Shown: positions 43,278 to 52,435, numbered from the stretch's first letter. The stretch is DNA of 64,000 nt from Providencia rettgeri (GCF_023205015.1 NZ_CP096259.1:62001-126000); one strand, 5' to 3'. A program made the numbers and translations. Notes: generated by a model from the letters alone, not told the origin.

Positions 43278-46239
43278 CCGGTTGCAGAGGCCGTAGCGGC
43301 CTGAACTTCCCCGCGCCGATCTTGGCGCTGCTGCGCCATAGGTAATCACCGGTCAGGTTGATGTGCTCCCAGCCGAGTGGCGACAGGTACTGCAATAGCG
43401 AGTCATCGACGGCATGACCATTGCCGCGCAACGCATGCGCCGCACGCTCCAGGTAGACCGTGTTCCACAGCACGATGGCCGCCGTCACCAGGTTGAGGCC
43501 GCTGGCCCGGTAGCGCTGCTGCTCGAAACTGCGGTCACGGATTTCACCAAGGCGGTTGAAGAACACGGCACGGGCCAGCGCATTGCGCGCCTCGCCCTTG
43601 TTCAGCCCGGCATGCACGCGGCGGCGTAGCTCGACGCTTTGCAGCCAGTCGAGGATGAACAGCGTGCGCTCGATGCGGCCCAACTCGCGCAGCGCGACGG
43701 CCAAGCCGTTCTGGCGCGGGTAGCTGCCGAGTTTCCTGAGCATCAGCGAGGCCGTCACCGTGCCCTGCTTGATCGAGGTGGCCAGCCGCAGGATTTCGTC
43801 CCAATGGGCGCGGACGTGCTTGATGTTGAGCGTGCCGCCGATCATCGGCTTGAGCGCGTCATAGGCGGCATCGCCCTTCGGGATGTAGAGCTTGGTGTCG
43901 CCCAGGTCGCGGATGCGCGGCGCGAAGCGGAAGCCCAAGAGGTGCATCAGGGCGAAGACGTGATCGGTGAAGCCCGCCGTGTCGGTGTAGTGCTCCTCGA
44001 TCCGCAGGTCGGATTCGTGGTACAGCAGGCCGTCGAGCACGTAGGTTGAGTCGCGCAGGCCGACATTGACCACCTTGGTGTGGAATGGCGCGTATTGGTC
44101 GGAGATGTGGGTGTAGAAAGTCCGTCCTGGGCTGCTGCCATATTTTGGGTTGATGTGCCCCGTGCTCTTTGCCTTGCTAGCGGTTCGGAAATTCTGTCCG
44201 TCCGATGATGATGTGGTGCCATCGCCCCAGTGCCCGGCAAAGGGATGCCGAAACTGAGCGTTGACCAGTTCAGCCAACGCTGTCGAGTACGTTTCGTCGC
44301 GGGTATGCCAGGCTTGCAGCCAAGCGAGCTTCGCGTAGGTCGTGCCGGGGCAGGACTCGGCCATCTTGGTCAGGCCCAGGTTGATCGCGTCGGCCAGGAT
44401 CGTGGTCAACAACAGGTTCTTGTCCTTGGCCAGATCGCCCGATTTCAAGTGCGTGAAGTGCCGGGTGAAGCCCGTCCACTCATCGACTTCGAGCAGCAGT
44501 TCGGTGATCTTGACGTGCGGCAGGACCATGGCTGTCTGGTCTATCAGCGCCTGCGCGGTGTCGGGCACCGCCGCATCCAGCGGCGTGATCTTCAAGCCCG
44601 ACTCGGTGATGATGGCATCCGGCAGGTCGTTGGCTGCCGCCATGCGGTTGACGGTGGCAAGTTGTGCTTCCAGCAGCGTCAGCCGCTCATGCAGATATTG
44701 TTCGCAGTCGGTGGCCACGGCCAGCGGCAATTCGCTGGACTGCTTGAGGCTGGTGAACTTCTCGGGCGGTACCAGGTAGTCCTCGAAGTCCTTGAACTGG
44801 CGTGAACCCTGCACCCAGATGTCGCCCGAGCGCAGGGAGTTCTTCAACTCGGACAGCGCGCACAGTTCGTAGTAGCGCCGGTCGATGCCGGCGTCGGTCA
44901 TCACCAGTTTCTGCCAGCGCGGCTTGATGAAGCCGGTCGGTGCATCGGCTGGCAGCTTGCGGGCGTTGTCGGTGTTCATGCCGCGCAGCACCTCAATGGC
45001 ATCAAGCACGTTTTTGGCGGCGGGCGCGGCCCGCAGCTTGAGCACGGCAAGGAATTCCGGTGCATAGCGGCGCAGGGTGGCGTAGCTCTCGCCGATGCGA
45101 TGCAGGAAATCGAAGTCATCGGGTTGCGCGAGCTTCTGCGCCTCGGTGACGCTCTCGGCAAAGGAATCCCAGGACATGACGGCCTCGATGGCGGCAAACG
45201 CATCGCGGCCTGATTGCTTGGCGTCGATCAGCGCCTGACCGATGCGCCCGTACAGACGTACCTTGGCGTTGATGGCCTTGCCTGACGCCTGGAACTGCTG
45301 CTGATGCTTATTCTTGGCAGCGTTAAACAGCTTACCCAGGATGCGGTCGTGCAGGTCGATGATTTCGTCGGTGACGGTGGCCATGCCCTCGGTGGCCAGC
45401 GCCACGAGAGTGGCGTAGCGCCGTTGCGGCTCGAATTTGGCCAGGTCGGCGGGTGTCATCTGGCCGCCCTCGCGGGCAATCTTGAGCAGGCGGTTCTGGT
45501 GAACCAGCCGCTCGATGCCGGTAGGCAGATCGAGTGCCTGCCATGCCTTGAGGCGTTCGATGTGTTCCAGCATATGCCGCGAATTTGGCTTGGCCGGAGA
45601 CTGGCGCAACCAAGCCAACCAGGTCGTCTTGCCGTTGTCCCGGCGCTTGAGCAGATCGTCGAGGCGGCGGCGATGCGCGTCCGCCAGTGGTTCGGCCAAG
45701 GCGTCGTAGATGCGCCGGTTAGCACGGGTGATCGCCTCGGCACTCGCCCGCTCGACGGCGTTGAGGGCGGGCAGAATGACCGACTGCCGCCGCAGGTGCC
45801 CGATCAAGGCGCTGGCCAGCACGATGCCTTTGTCGGTTTGCATCGCCAGCTCGGTCAGCATCTGGACGGCCTGCCGGTAATGGCTCATGGTGAAGGGCCG
45901 GAAACCGAACACGGTTTGCAGCTCGCTCAGGTGCTCGCGCCGGGTCTGCTCCCGCTGGCCGTACTCGTTCCAGCTTTCGACGCCGACCTTGAGCTGGTCG
46001 GCGACCAGCTTCAACAAGGGCGGGAACGGTAGTTCATCGACGCCCAGGATGACGCCGGGAAAGCGCAGGTAACAGAGCTGCACCGCGAAGCCCAGCCGAT
46101 TGGCTGGCCCGCGCCGCTGTCGGATGATCGAGAGGTCGGTATCGTTGAATGTGTAATGTCGGATCAGGTCGTCCTTGGAGTCCGGCAACGCCAGCAGGCT
46201 TTCCCGCTCGGCGGCGGACAGGATGGAACGACGTGGCAT
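43273..46239 (-). CDS. tnpA: Tn3-family transposase TnpA (Tn21 subgroup)
   Basis: 988 residues, full length. The N-terminal DNA-binding region (RRSILSAAERESLLALP) and the C-terminal catalytic part (ISDQYAPFHTKVV, LRDSTYVLDGLLYHESDL, and EIRDRSFEQQRYRASGLNLVT toward the end) match Tn21 TnpA. It catalyses replicative cointegrate formation with 5-bp target duplications. Two bp separate it from tnpR. Confidence 0.96.
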   Translation of the reverse strand: MPRRSILSAAERESLLALPDSKDDLIRHYTFNDTDLSIIRQRRGPANRLGFAVQLCYLRFPGVILGVDELPFPPLLKLVADQLKVGVESWNEYGQREQTRREHLSELQTVFGFRPFTMSHYRQAVQMLTELAMQTDKGIVLASALIGHLRRQSVILPALNAVERASAEAITRANRRIYDALAEPLADAHRRRLDDLLKRRDNGKTTWLAWLRQSPAKPNSRHMLEHIERLKAWQALDLPTGIERLVHQNRLLKIAREGGQMTPADLAKFEPQRRYATLVALATEGMATVTDEIIDLHDRILGKLFNAAKNKHQQQFQASGKAINAKVRLYGRIGQALIDAKQSGRDAFAAIEAVMSWDSFAESVTEAQKLAQPDDFDFLHRIGESYATLRRYAPEFLAVLKLRAAPAAKNVLDAIEVLRGMNTDNARKLPADAPTGFIKPRWQKLVMTDAGIDRRYYELCALSELKNSLRSGDIWVQGSRQFKDFEDYLVPPEKFTSLKQSSELPLAVATDCEQYLHERLTLLEAQLATVNRMAAANDLPDAIITESGLKITPLDAAVPDTAQALIDQTAMVLPHVKITELLLEVDEWTGFTRHFTHLKSGDLAKDKNLLLTTILADAINLGLTKMAESCPGTTYAKLAWLQAWHTRDETYSTALAELVNAQFRHPFAGHWGDGTTSSSDGQNFRTASKAKSTGHINPKYGSSPGRTFYTHISDQYAPFHTKVVNVGLRDSTYVLDGLLYHESDLRIEEHYTDTAGFTDHVFALMHLLGFRFAPRIRDLGDTKLYIPKGDAAYDALKPMIGGTLNIKHVRAHWDEILRLATSIKQGTVTASLMLRKLGSYPRQNGLAVALRELGRIERTLFILDWLQSVELRRRVHAGLNKGEARNALARAVFFNRLGEIRDRSFEQQRYRASGLNLVTAAIVLWNTVYLERAAHALRGNGHAVDDSLLQYLSPLGWEHINLTGDYLWRSSAKIGAGKFRPLRPLQPA

Positions 46240-46241
46240 AT

Positions 46242-46802
46242 TTACTGATCCGTTCTCAAGTATTGATACAGGGTTTCGCGACTGATTCCGAATTCACGAG
46301 CAAGCTTGGTCTTTTGCTCGCCAGCCTCGACACGTTGGCGCAGTTCGGCAATACGCTCAGACGACAGGGATTTCTTCCTGCCACGGTAAGCCCCGCGTTG
46401 CTTGGCGAGCGCAATACCCTCGCGCTGACGCTCGCGGATCAGGGCGCGCTCGAACTCGGCGAACGCGCCCATCACCGAGAGCATCAGGTTCGCCATCGGA
46501 GAGTCTTCGCCAGTAAAACTGAGGTGTTCCTTGACGAATTCGATATGCACGCCGCGTTGTGTCAGCGTTTGCACGATCCGGCGCAAATCATCGAGATTGC
46601 GCGCCAGGCGATCCATGCTATGCACCACCACGGTGTCGCCGGTGCGGGCGAAGCTTATCAGCGCTTCCAGTTGCGGACGCTTGACATCCTTGCCGGATGC
46701 CTTGTCGCTAAAAGCGCGATCAACCTTGACGCCTTCCAGTTGCCGTTCCGGGTTCTGGTCGAAGGTGCTGACCCTGATATACCCAATGCGCTGTCCAGTC
46801 AT
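46242..46802 (-). CDS. tnpR: Serine resolvase TnpR
   Basis: 186 residues. Catalytic serine in YIRVSTFDQNPERQL (Ser10), conserved VVHSMDRLARNLDDL near residue 66, and the C-terminal helix-turn-helix KTKLAREFGISRETLYQYL. Resolves cointegrates at res upstream of the gene. Confidence 0.96.
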   Translation of the reverse strand: MTGQRIGYIRVSTFDQNPERQLEGVKVDRAFSDKASGKDVKRPQLEALISFARTGDTVVVHSMDRLARNLDDLRRIVQTLTQRGVHIEFVKEHLSFTGEDSPMANLMLSVMGAFAEFERALIRERQREGIALAKQRGAYRGRKKSLSSERIAELRQRVEAGEQKTKLAREFGISRETLYQYLRTDQ

Positions 46803-46927
46803 GGAATTCCCTGCAAAATGTCAGGGAAGACTCTATGACCTTCAACGAGATATGTCAATAAATTCAAAATTCAATCCTATCCTGACGCAATTTACACATG
46901 GCATCTGACATCAGGTTAGGGTATGCC
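46803..46927. other. res: res site region
   Basis: The 125 bp between tnpR and the next gene has several TGTCA/TGACR half-sites (AATGTCAGGG, ATATGTCAATA, CTGACGCAATTTACAC, TCTGACATCAGG) in the position of the Tn21-type res. Likely also the tnpR promoter region. A possible crossover point for the hybrid structure. Confidence 0.6.
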
Positions 46928-47140
46928 TCAATCTGACGGCTGCGAACCGCCAGGGACAGGCGCAATGTCAGATTCTGTCGCGGCCTTGGCGCGTGCCTGG
47001 AAGCGTTCATAGCAATCCAGCCCGCAGAAATGTTCGACGTATTCCGCGCCTTCCGGGGTGAAGGCGGCATCGAGCGGAATTTCTTTGCAGCATACGCAGC
47101 AGGTGGTGCAACTGGCAGTGTTCGGGGCGTTTGCGTTCAT
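46928..47140 (-). CDS. Small cysteine-rich protein (DUF3330-like) of the mer transposon
   Basis: 70 residues. Cysteines in SCTTCCVCCKEIPLD and EHFCGLDCYERFQ form a likely treble-clef or TRASH-like zinc or mercury site. Found between merE and tnpR in some mer transposons; function unknown. The first transposon cannot be compared here because that region lies left of the window. Confidence 0.7.
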   Translation of the reverse strand: MNANAPNTASCTTCCVCCKEIPLDAAFTPEGAEYVEHFCGLDCYERFQARAKAATESDIAPVPGGSQPSD

Positions 47141-47170
47141 GGTGGTACTCCTCCAGATTGGTAGCGAAGC

Positions 47171-47209
47171 TCAAAGCTGCCCACTCTCGGCTGGCTGGGA
47201 AGCGGTCAT
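47171..47209 (-). pseudogene. urf2: Remnant of urf2
   Basis: Twelve codons [12 protein letters not shown] then stop, overlapping the merE stop exactly as urf2 does at 36927 (MTSSQPAG...). The rest of the EAL-domain gene is deleted. Confidence 0.65.
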
Positions 47210-47442
47210 GATCTTCCCTTGAAGGCCCGCAGCAGCCGCGTCACAGACAGGACAAACAAGCCGGTCAGCGTGAGGGCTGCAATACCCCAGTGCTCCCCGA
47301 TGAACGCGCCGGCCGTCGTGCCGGCTAGCACAATGGCGAGAATCGGCAAATGGCAGGGACAGGTGAGCACGGCCAGCGCGCCCCACAAGTAGCCGGTGAT
47401 CGGTTTGTGCGTCTCAGACGGCAAGTGCTCTGGGCTGTTCAT
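47206..47442 (-). CDS. merE: MerE (copy 2)
   Basis: 78 residues from an ATG start (the first copy uses GTG). TCPCHLPI cysteine pair kept. Differs from copy 1 at scattered positions, so the operon is a homologue, not a recent duplicate. Confidence 0.9.
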
Positions 47443-47804
47443 GGCAGACTCTCCGCGTGCTGTGCCGGTTCGGTTGGCATGGCGGCCAGTTGCATTTCGA
47501 GGCTGGCCAGGGCCTCGCGCCGACGCTCGACGAGTTGCCGCAACACGGCAAGCTGCGCAGACGCACCGTCACCGTCCGCAGCATCCAGCGCCCGGCACAG
47601 CCGCGCCAGTGCGTCCAGGCCGATACCCGCTTCGAAGGCAGCCCGTACAAAGCGCAGCCGTTGCAACGCGGTGTCATCGAACAAGCCGTAGCCGCCCGTG
47701 GTGTACGCGACCGGCCGTAGCAATCCGCGCAGCAGGTAGTCGCGCACGATATGCACGCTCACCCCGGCATCAAGGGCCAGCCGGGACACTGTGTAGGCGC
47801 TCAT
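47439..47804 (-). CDS. merD: MerD (copy 2)
   Basis: 121 residues from MSAYTVSRL; helix-turn-helix [16 protein letters not shown]. Overlaps merE by 4 bp. Confidence 0.92.
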
Positions 47805-47821
47805 TGAACACCTCCTTTTCC

Positions 47822-49507
47822 TCATCCGGCGCAGCACGAAAGCTGCTTCACGTCCTTGCTGAAGGTCTGCGCCGCGAGCTTCAGCCCTTCGACCATGGTC
47901 AGGTAGGGGAACAATTGGTCGGCCAGTTCCTGCACGGTCATACGGTTGCGAATGGCGAGCACCGCCGTCTGGATCAGTTCACCCGCTTCCGGGGCCACCG
48001 CTTGCACGCCGATGAGCCGTCCGCTACCTTCCTCGATGACCAGCTTGATGAAGCCGCGTGTGTCGAAGTTGGCAAGCGCACGCGGCACGTTATCCAGTGT
48101 TAGCAGGCGACTGTCGGTCTCGATCCCGTCGTGATGTGCTTCCGCCTCGCTGTAGCCCACGGTGGCGACCTGCGGGTCGGTGAACACCACGGCCGGCATT
48201 GCGGTCAGGTCCAGGGCCGCATCGCCGCCAGTCATGTTGATCGCCGCACGAGTGCCGGCCGCTGCCGCCACATAGACGAACTGCGGCTGGTCGGTGCAGT
48301 CGCCGGCCGCGTAGATGTTCGGGCTACTGGTGCGCATGCCCTTGTCGATGACGATGGCCCCCTGCGCATTGACGGCTACCCCCGCCGCTTCCAATGCCAG
48401 GCTGCGCGTGTTCGGTGTCCGGCCGGTGGCGACCAGCAGCTTGTCGGCGCGCAATTCACCGTGCGTGGTGGTCAGCACGAATTCACCGTCCATATGGGCG
48501 ACCTGGCTGGCTTGCGTGTGCTCCAGCACCTCGATGCCCTCGGCACGGAAAGCGGCTGTCACCGCCTCGCCGATGGCCGGGTCTTCACGGAAGAACAAGG
48601 TATTGCGCGCCAGGGCCGTGACCTTGCTGCCCAGCCGGGCAAAGGCTTGCGCCAGCTCCAGCGCCACCACCGACGAGCCGATTACGGCAAGGCGTTCGGG
48701 AATGGTGTCGCTCGCCAGGGCCTCGGTGGAAGTCCAGTAGGGTGACTCTTTCAAGCCCGGAATCGGCGGGACCGCCGGGCTGGCACCCGTGGCGACCAGG
48801 CAGCGGTCGAACATCACGACGCGCTCGCCACCCTCGTTCAAACTAACGATAAGGCTCTGGTCGTCCTTGAAACGCGCTTCACCGTGCAGAACGGTGATGG
48901 CTGAATTGCCGTCCAGGATGCCTTCGTACTTGGCATGACGGAGTTCTTCGACACGGGCCTGCTGCTGGGCCAGCAGCCGCTCGCGCAAGATCGTCGGCGG
49001 TGTGGGTGGCATGCCGCCGTCGAATGGGCTTTCCCGGCGCAGATGGGCGATGTGGGCGGCGCGGATCATGATCTTGGACGGCACACAACCGACGTTGACG
49101 CAGGTGCCGCCGATGGTGCCGCGCTCAATCAGCGTGACCTGCGCGCCTTGCTCGACGGCCTTCAGTGCTGCCGCCATCGCGGCTCCACCGCTACCAATGA
49201 CGACGACCTGCAACGGGCGTTCGTTGCCACTGGGCTTATCAGCGGCCCCTATCCAGCCGCGCATCTTGTCGAGCAGGCCGGCGCGGTTGTCCGTCGGTGG
49301 CGCATCGGCAAGCGTTGCCTCGTAGCCCAGTCCGGCCACGGCGGTAGTCAGCGCATCCGATGACGTGCCCGCCTCAATGGCGAGTTGCGCTGTGCCCTTC
49401 GGATAGGACACCAGCGCCGATTGCACGCCGGGCACTTTCTCCAAGGCTTCCTTGACGTGAGCCGCGCACGAGTCGCAGGTCATCCCGGTGATTTTCAGGG
49501 TGGTCAT
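47822..49507 (-). CDS. merA: MerA, mercuric ion reductase (copy 2)
   Basis: 561 residues. [11 protein letters not shown] domain, [14 protein letters not shown] active site and LSCCAG tail all present. Three residues shorter than copy 1 (missing a GEG-type insertion near residue 338) with scattered substitutions, including the linker after the HMA domain. Confidence 0.96.
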
Positions 49508-49545
49508 GTATTTTTCCTTTTCTGTGGTGGCTACGGCTGTTGCCG

Positions 49546-49971
49546 TCAGCCACGTTGTTCTGGCAATTCACAGCTGTCCGGCCCGCAGCGGCGATGTGCT
49601 GGCGAGATGAAATCCCAGACCGACACCCCAACCATCAAGGCCAGGCCGACATAGAGCAGTCCACCGCTCTGCCAGCCGTAAGCCCGCATTAAAAACACCG
49701 CTGCCAGCACCAAGATCGGGCCTATCGTGCCGAGCGCCGTGCGTCGCCACTGTCGATGATTGAGCCAAGCGATAGCATTGGCGAGTAACGCGATGCCGGC
49801 GAACATCGGCAGCAGGATGCCAATGAATAGCCCCTCGTACTGGCTCAAGAAGCCCAGTCCGATGGCCGCGCCAAAGCTGGCGATGGCAGGAAAACAGGCG
49901 GCGCAGCCCATCGCGGAAACGACGCTGCCGAGCGCGCCGGTTTTGCCAGCGATGCGCGTGATGAGTCCCAT
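49546..49971 (-). CDS. merC: MerC (copy 2)
   Basis: 141 residues, four hydrophobic helices, MGCAACFPA pair and CGPDSC near the C-terminus. The third and fourth helices are the most diverged part from copy 1. Confidence 0.93.
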   Translation of the reverse strand: MGLITRIAGKTGALGSVVSAMGCAACFPAIASFGAAIGLGFLSQYEGLFIGILLPMFAGIALLANAIAWLNHRQWRRTALGTIGPILVLAAVFLMRAYGWQSGGLLYVGLALMVGVSVWDFISPAHRRCGPDSCELPEQRG

Positions 49972-49998
49972 GTGTCGCTCCCGAGTTCGGTTAACGGA

Positions 49999-50274
49999 TC
50001 AGCGTTTGAGGCTGGACGGATAGCCCGCGTCCTCGGTCGCCTTGGTCAACTTCTGGACGTTGGTCTTGGCATCGTCGAAGGTGACGACGGCCTGGCGCTT
50101 GTCGAAACTTACGTCGGTCTTGCTCACGCCCTCAACCTTGGAAAGCGCGTGCTTGACAGTGATCGGGCAAGAGGCGCAGGTCATGCCAGGCACGGACAGC
50201 GTGACGGTCTGGGTGGCGGCCCACACGGGGGCAACAACGGCAGCGAGGGCGAGGGCGGCAAACAGTTTTTTCAT
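49999..50274 (-). CDS. merP: MerP (copy 2)
   Basis: 91 residues, signal peptide to APVWA and GMTCASCPITV metal motif (Ala to Ser between the cysteines compared with copy 1). Confidence 0.95.
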   Translation of the reverse strand: MKKLFAALALAAVVAPVWAATQTVTLSVPGMTCASCPITVKHALSKVEGVSKTDVSFDKRQAVVTFDDAKTNVQKLTKATEDAGYPSSLKR

Positions 50275-50289
50275 GATGAACTCCTGTGA

Positions 50290-50655
50290 TTAATAGAAAA
50301 ATGGCATGACGTAGGGAAATCCGAGCGAGACCAGGACCAGCGCGGCCACGATCCAGAAAATGAGCTTGTAAGTAGCTCGCACTTGGGGAATCGCGCAGAC
50401 CTCACCCGGTTTGCAGGCTTGCGCCGGGCGGTAGATGCGCCGCCAGGCGAAAAACAGCGCGACCAGCGCTGCGCCGATGAAGATCGGGCGATAGGGTTCC
50501 AGCACCGTCAGGTTGCCGATCCATGCCCCGCTGAACCCCAAGGCGATCAAAACCAGCGGCCCCAGGCAGCAGGCCGACGCAAGAATGGCGGCCAGCCCAC
50601 CGGCGAAGAGCGCGCCGCGCCCGTTTTGTGGTTCAGACTTTTGTGGTTCAGACAT
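50290..50655 (-). CDS. merT: MerT (copy 2)
   Basis: 121 residues. The N-terminus has a tandem repeat (SEPQKSEPQN), from a 15-bp duplication absent in copy 1. Cys pairs SACCLGPL and ACKPGEVC are kept. Confidence 0.94.
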   Translation of the reverse strand: MSEPQKSEPQNGRGALFAGGLAAILASACCLGPLVLIALGFSGAWIGNLTVLEPYRPIFIGAALVALFFAWRRIYRPAQACKPGEVCAIPQVRATYKLIFWIVAALVLVSLGFPYVMPFFY

Positions 50656-50690
50656 ACGCTTGTCCTTTCAAATTTGGTTTGGATAGCTTA

Positions 50691-50721
50691 AGCTTACTTC
50701 CGTAGTTATGTACGGAGTCAA
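50691..50721 (-). promoter_or_regulatory. merT promoter and MerR operator (copy 2)
   Basis: Minus strand -35 TTGACT (50716-50721), 19-bp spacer with CCGTACATAACTACGG, -10 TAAGCT (50691-50696). One base of the -10 and the dyad centre differ from copy 1. Confidence 0.9.
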
Positions 50722-50726
50722 GCGAT

Positions 50727-51182
50727 ATGCAAATTAATTTTGAGAATCTGACCATTGGCGTTTTTGCCAAGGCGGCCGGGGTCAATGTGGAGACCATCCG
50801 GTTCTACCAGCGCAAGGGCCTGCTGCCGGAGCCAGACAAGCCCTATGGCAGCATTCGCCGCTATGGCGAGGCGGATGTAACACGAGTGCGGTTCGTGAAA
50901 TCGGCCCAGCGGCTGGGCTTTAGCCTGGACGAAATCGCCGAGCTACTGCGGCTGGAGGATGGCACCCATTGCGAGGAAGCCAGCGGCCTGGCCGAGCACA
51001 AGCTCAAGGATGTGCGCGAGAAGATGGCCGACTTGGCACGCATGGAGGCCGTGCTGTCTGAACTGGTGTGCGCCTGCCATGCGCGGAAAGGGAACGTTTC
51101 CTGCCCGCTGATTGCGTCACTGCAAGACGGAACGAAGCTCGCTGCATCGGCGCGGGGGAGTCACGGGGTGACTACGCCTTAG
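50727..51182 (+). CDS. merR: MerR (copy 2)
   Basis: 151 residues; same helix-turn-helix and cysteine ligands ([21 protein letters not shown]) as copy 1 but a longer, different C-terminal tail that runs into the inverted repeat. Confidence 0.95.
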   Translation: MQINFENLTIGVFAKAAGVNVETIRFYQRKGLLPEPDKPYGSIRRYGEADVTRVRFVKSAQRLGFSLDEIAELLRLEDGTHCEEASGLAEHKLKDVREKMADLARMEAVLSELVCACHARKGNVSCPLIASLQDGTKLAASARGSHGVTTP

Positions 51183-51215
51183 CGTGCTTTATTTTCCGAA
51201 TTCTGAGACGACCCC
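51178..51215 (-). repeat. Inverted repeat, mer end of the second transposon
   Basis: Read inward from 51215 it begins GGGGTCGTCTCAGAATTCGG, differing from the mer end at 40919 (GGGGGCACCTCAGAAAACGG). Outside is TGTAA. Confidence 0.92.
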
Positions 51216-51250
51216 TGTAAGTTTCGCACCTGTATTTGTTAAGCTCTTAT

Positions 51251-51268
51251 TTGTATGTTGGCATATTT
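51251..51268 (+). promoter_or_regulatory. Candidate Ter-like site upstream of the Tus-like gene
   Basis: TTGTATGTTGGCATATTT contains GTATGTTG (51253-51260), the first eight bases of the E. coli Ter core; the second half differs. It lies about 45 bp before the start of the Tus-like gene, as terB does in E. coli where Tus autoregulates. Speculative. Confidence 0.3.
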
Positions 51269-51308
51269 GGTTGTGATACTTTCTTTCTAAGAACAGGAGT
51301 TCCATGTC

Positions 51309-52142
51309 ATGCTTGATAGCTATATTGGTTCATTGCTGAAGTACCTCCACCAGCTTGACTCTCTTTTTCGAGATACAAAGGTAATTTCAGCCCTTACCTG
51401 TGTCATTCCACCGGTAGAAAAAGGTTGTGATGATATCGGTAAATGCATTGAGCCGGTTGTGAATTGGGGTCCTCATGCCTATACATCGGTTATCTCATGT
51501 TGGCAGGACTTATACATTTCTCCGTTGTACTCACAAAAGTTTGCGAGGCGAACAGCCGGATATGTACAGTTATCAACTGCGGCTATGGAACTTGCTGATC
51601 ATCTAATCAAAATTAATACCGTAAAAAACAATATCAGAAGCTCGGTTGTCGCACTGCCAAAATCTGAGCGTTTCACCATTTTGCGTAAACATCTGAGCAA
51701 CGTAATGACACTGCATTTGTACCGGAACATTCCTGTATTTAACTCTGACGATGTGATCACTCATGCATCATATACGTGGGGATTAAAAGGACTCATGCAG
51801 AAAACAGACCCTGTTAAGCTTTATCAGCTCATAGCAGACATAGCAAAAGGCAACGCTGAGTTACAGGACTTAATGGATAAAATCCAAGAGTGCCCTGCTA
51901 ATAGGCTCAGAATAAAGCGTAGCGTTACGCCGCAGCCGATCTGCAACCTAACCTTTTCCAGTGGGAAAAAACGCTGCATAAACGCTCCTGTGCCGTTTTT
52001 GATAGTGCAGGATCAGGATTTTAAAGTAAGTCCCCTGCCATTGTTTACTGCTGAAGCAGACAGACAGGAGCGTTCTGACAAACACAAAACGACTCTCCTT
52101 GGCGTGTTTAGGGGGCAACAGATAATTAAGTTGGAAAAATGA
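51309..52142 (+). CDS. Tus-like DNA replication terminus site-binding protein
   Basis: 277 residues. Several blocks resemble E. coli Tus (309 residues): the helical N-domain with HLIKINTVKNNI, FTILRKHLSNVMTLHLYRNIPV (Tus has ITLNAYRTLTV), and NRLRIKRSVTPQPICNL followed by INAPVPFLIV (Tus LKIKRPVKVQPIA and HACPTPLIAL). Tus binds Ter sites and blocks the replicative helicase from one side. The start follows ACAGGAG. First of a plus-strand group whose next two genes overlap by ATGA. Family assignment rests on my recollection of Tus and is not a search result. Confidence 0.65.
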   Translation: MLDSYIGSLLKYLHQLDSLFRDTKVISALTCVIPPVEKGCDDIGKCIEPVVNWGPHAYTSVISCWQDLYISPLYSQKFARRTAGYVQLSTAAMELADHLIKINTVKNNIRSSVVALPKSERFTILRKHLSNVMTLHLYRNIPVFNSDDVITHASYTWGLKGLMQKTDPVKLYQLIADIAKGNAELQDLMDKIQECPANRLRIKRSVTPQPICNLTFSSGKKRCINAPVPFLIVQDQDFKVSPLPLFTAEADRQERSDKHKTTLLGVFRGQQIIKLEK

Positions 52143-52435
52143 TGAAGAAAAAAACACAACGGGAATTCTCAACCGCTCGTTTTTACTTTTGTGCTTCAAT
52201 TGCCATGTTTTCGTTGATGGGGTGCGGCTCATTGGAGGAACGTGAAAGAGCTGCGTTTGAACTCGTAACAAATGAACCAAACCAAGAGAATATTCAATCT
52301 TATCTGAAGCTGGCTGAAGAACTACAAAGAAAGCAGGTTGATGAAGCCAGACAAGCGGCAGATGCGGCTACGTATGAGCGAGACAAAGAGCTCAATGAAT
52401 ATTTCAAACAGTATGGAAGGACCTATAAAAAATGA
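52139..52435 (+). CDS. Small putative lipoprotein
   Basis: 98 residues. The N-terminal signal (FYFCASIAMFSLMGC) ends in a lipobox with Cys29; the rest is charged and helical (KLAEELQRKQVDEARQAADAA), probably coiled coil. Start overlaps the Tus-like stop (ATGA). Entry-exclusion lipoproteins have this shape, but there is no direct evidence. Confidence 0.7.
   Translation: MMKKKTQREFSTARFYFCASIAMFSLMGCGSLEERERAAFELVTNEPNQENIQSYLKLAEELQRKQVDEARQAADAATYERDKELNEYFKQYGRTYKK

Larger units (their letters stand above)
43240..51215. mobile_element. Second Tn21-subfamily mercury transposon (7,976 bp, hybrid)
   Basis: Bounded by 38-bp inverted repeats; contains tnpA, tnpR, a small zinc-finger gene and merEDACPT/merR. 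The left flank is TAATA (43235-43239) but the right flank is TGTAA (51216-51220), so the ends did not come from one insertion event. No integron inside. Confidence 0.92.

Noticed and set aside
43240..51215. Simple transposition of the second mer transposon
   Set aside because: Its 5-bp flanks differ (TAATA and TGTAA), and TAATA pairs with the first transposon's end instead.
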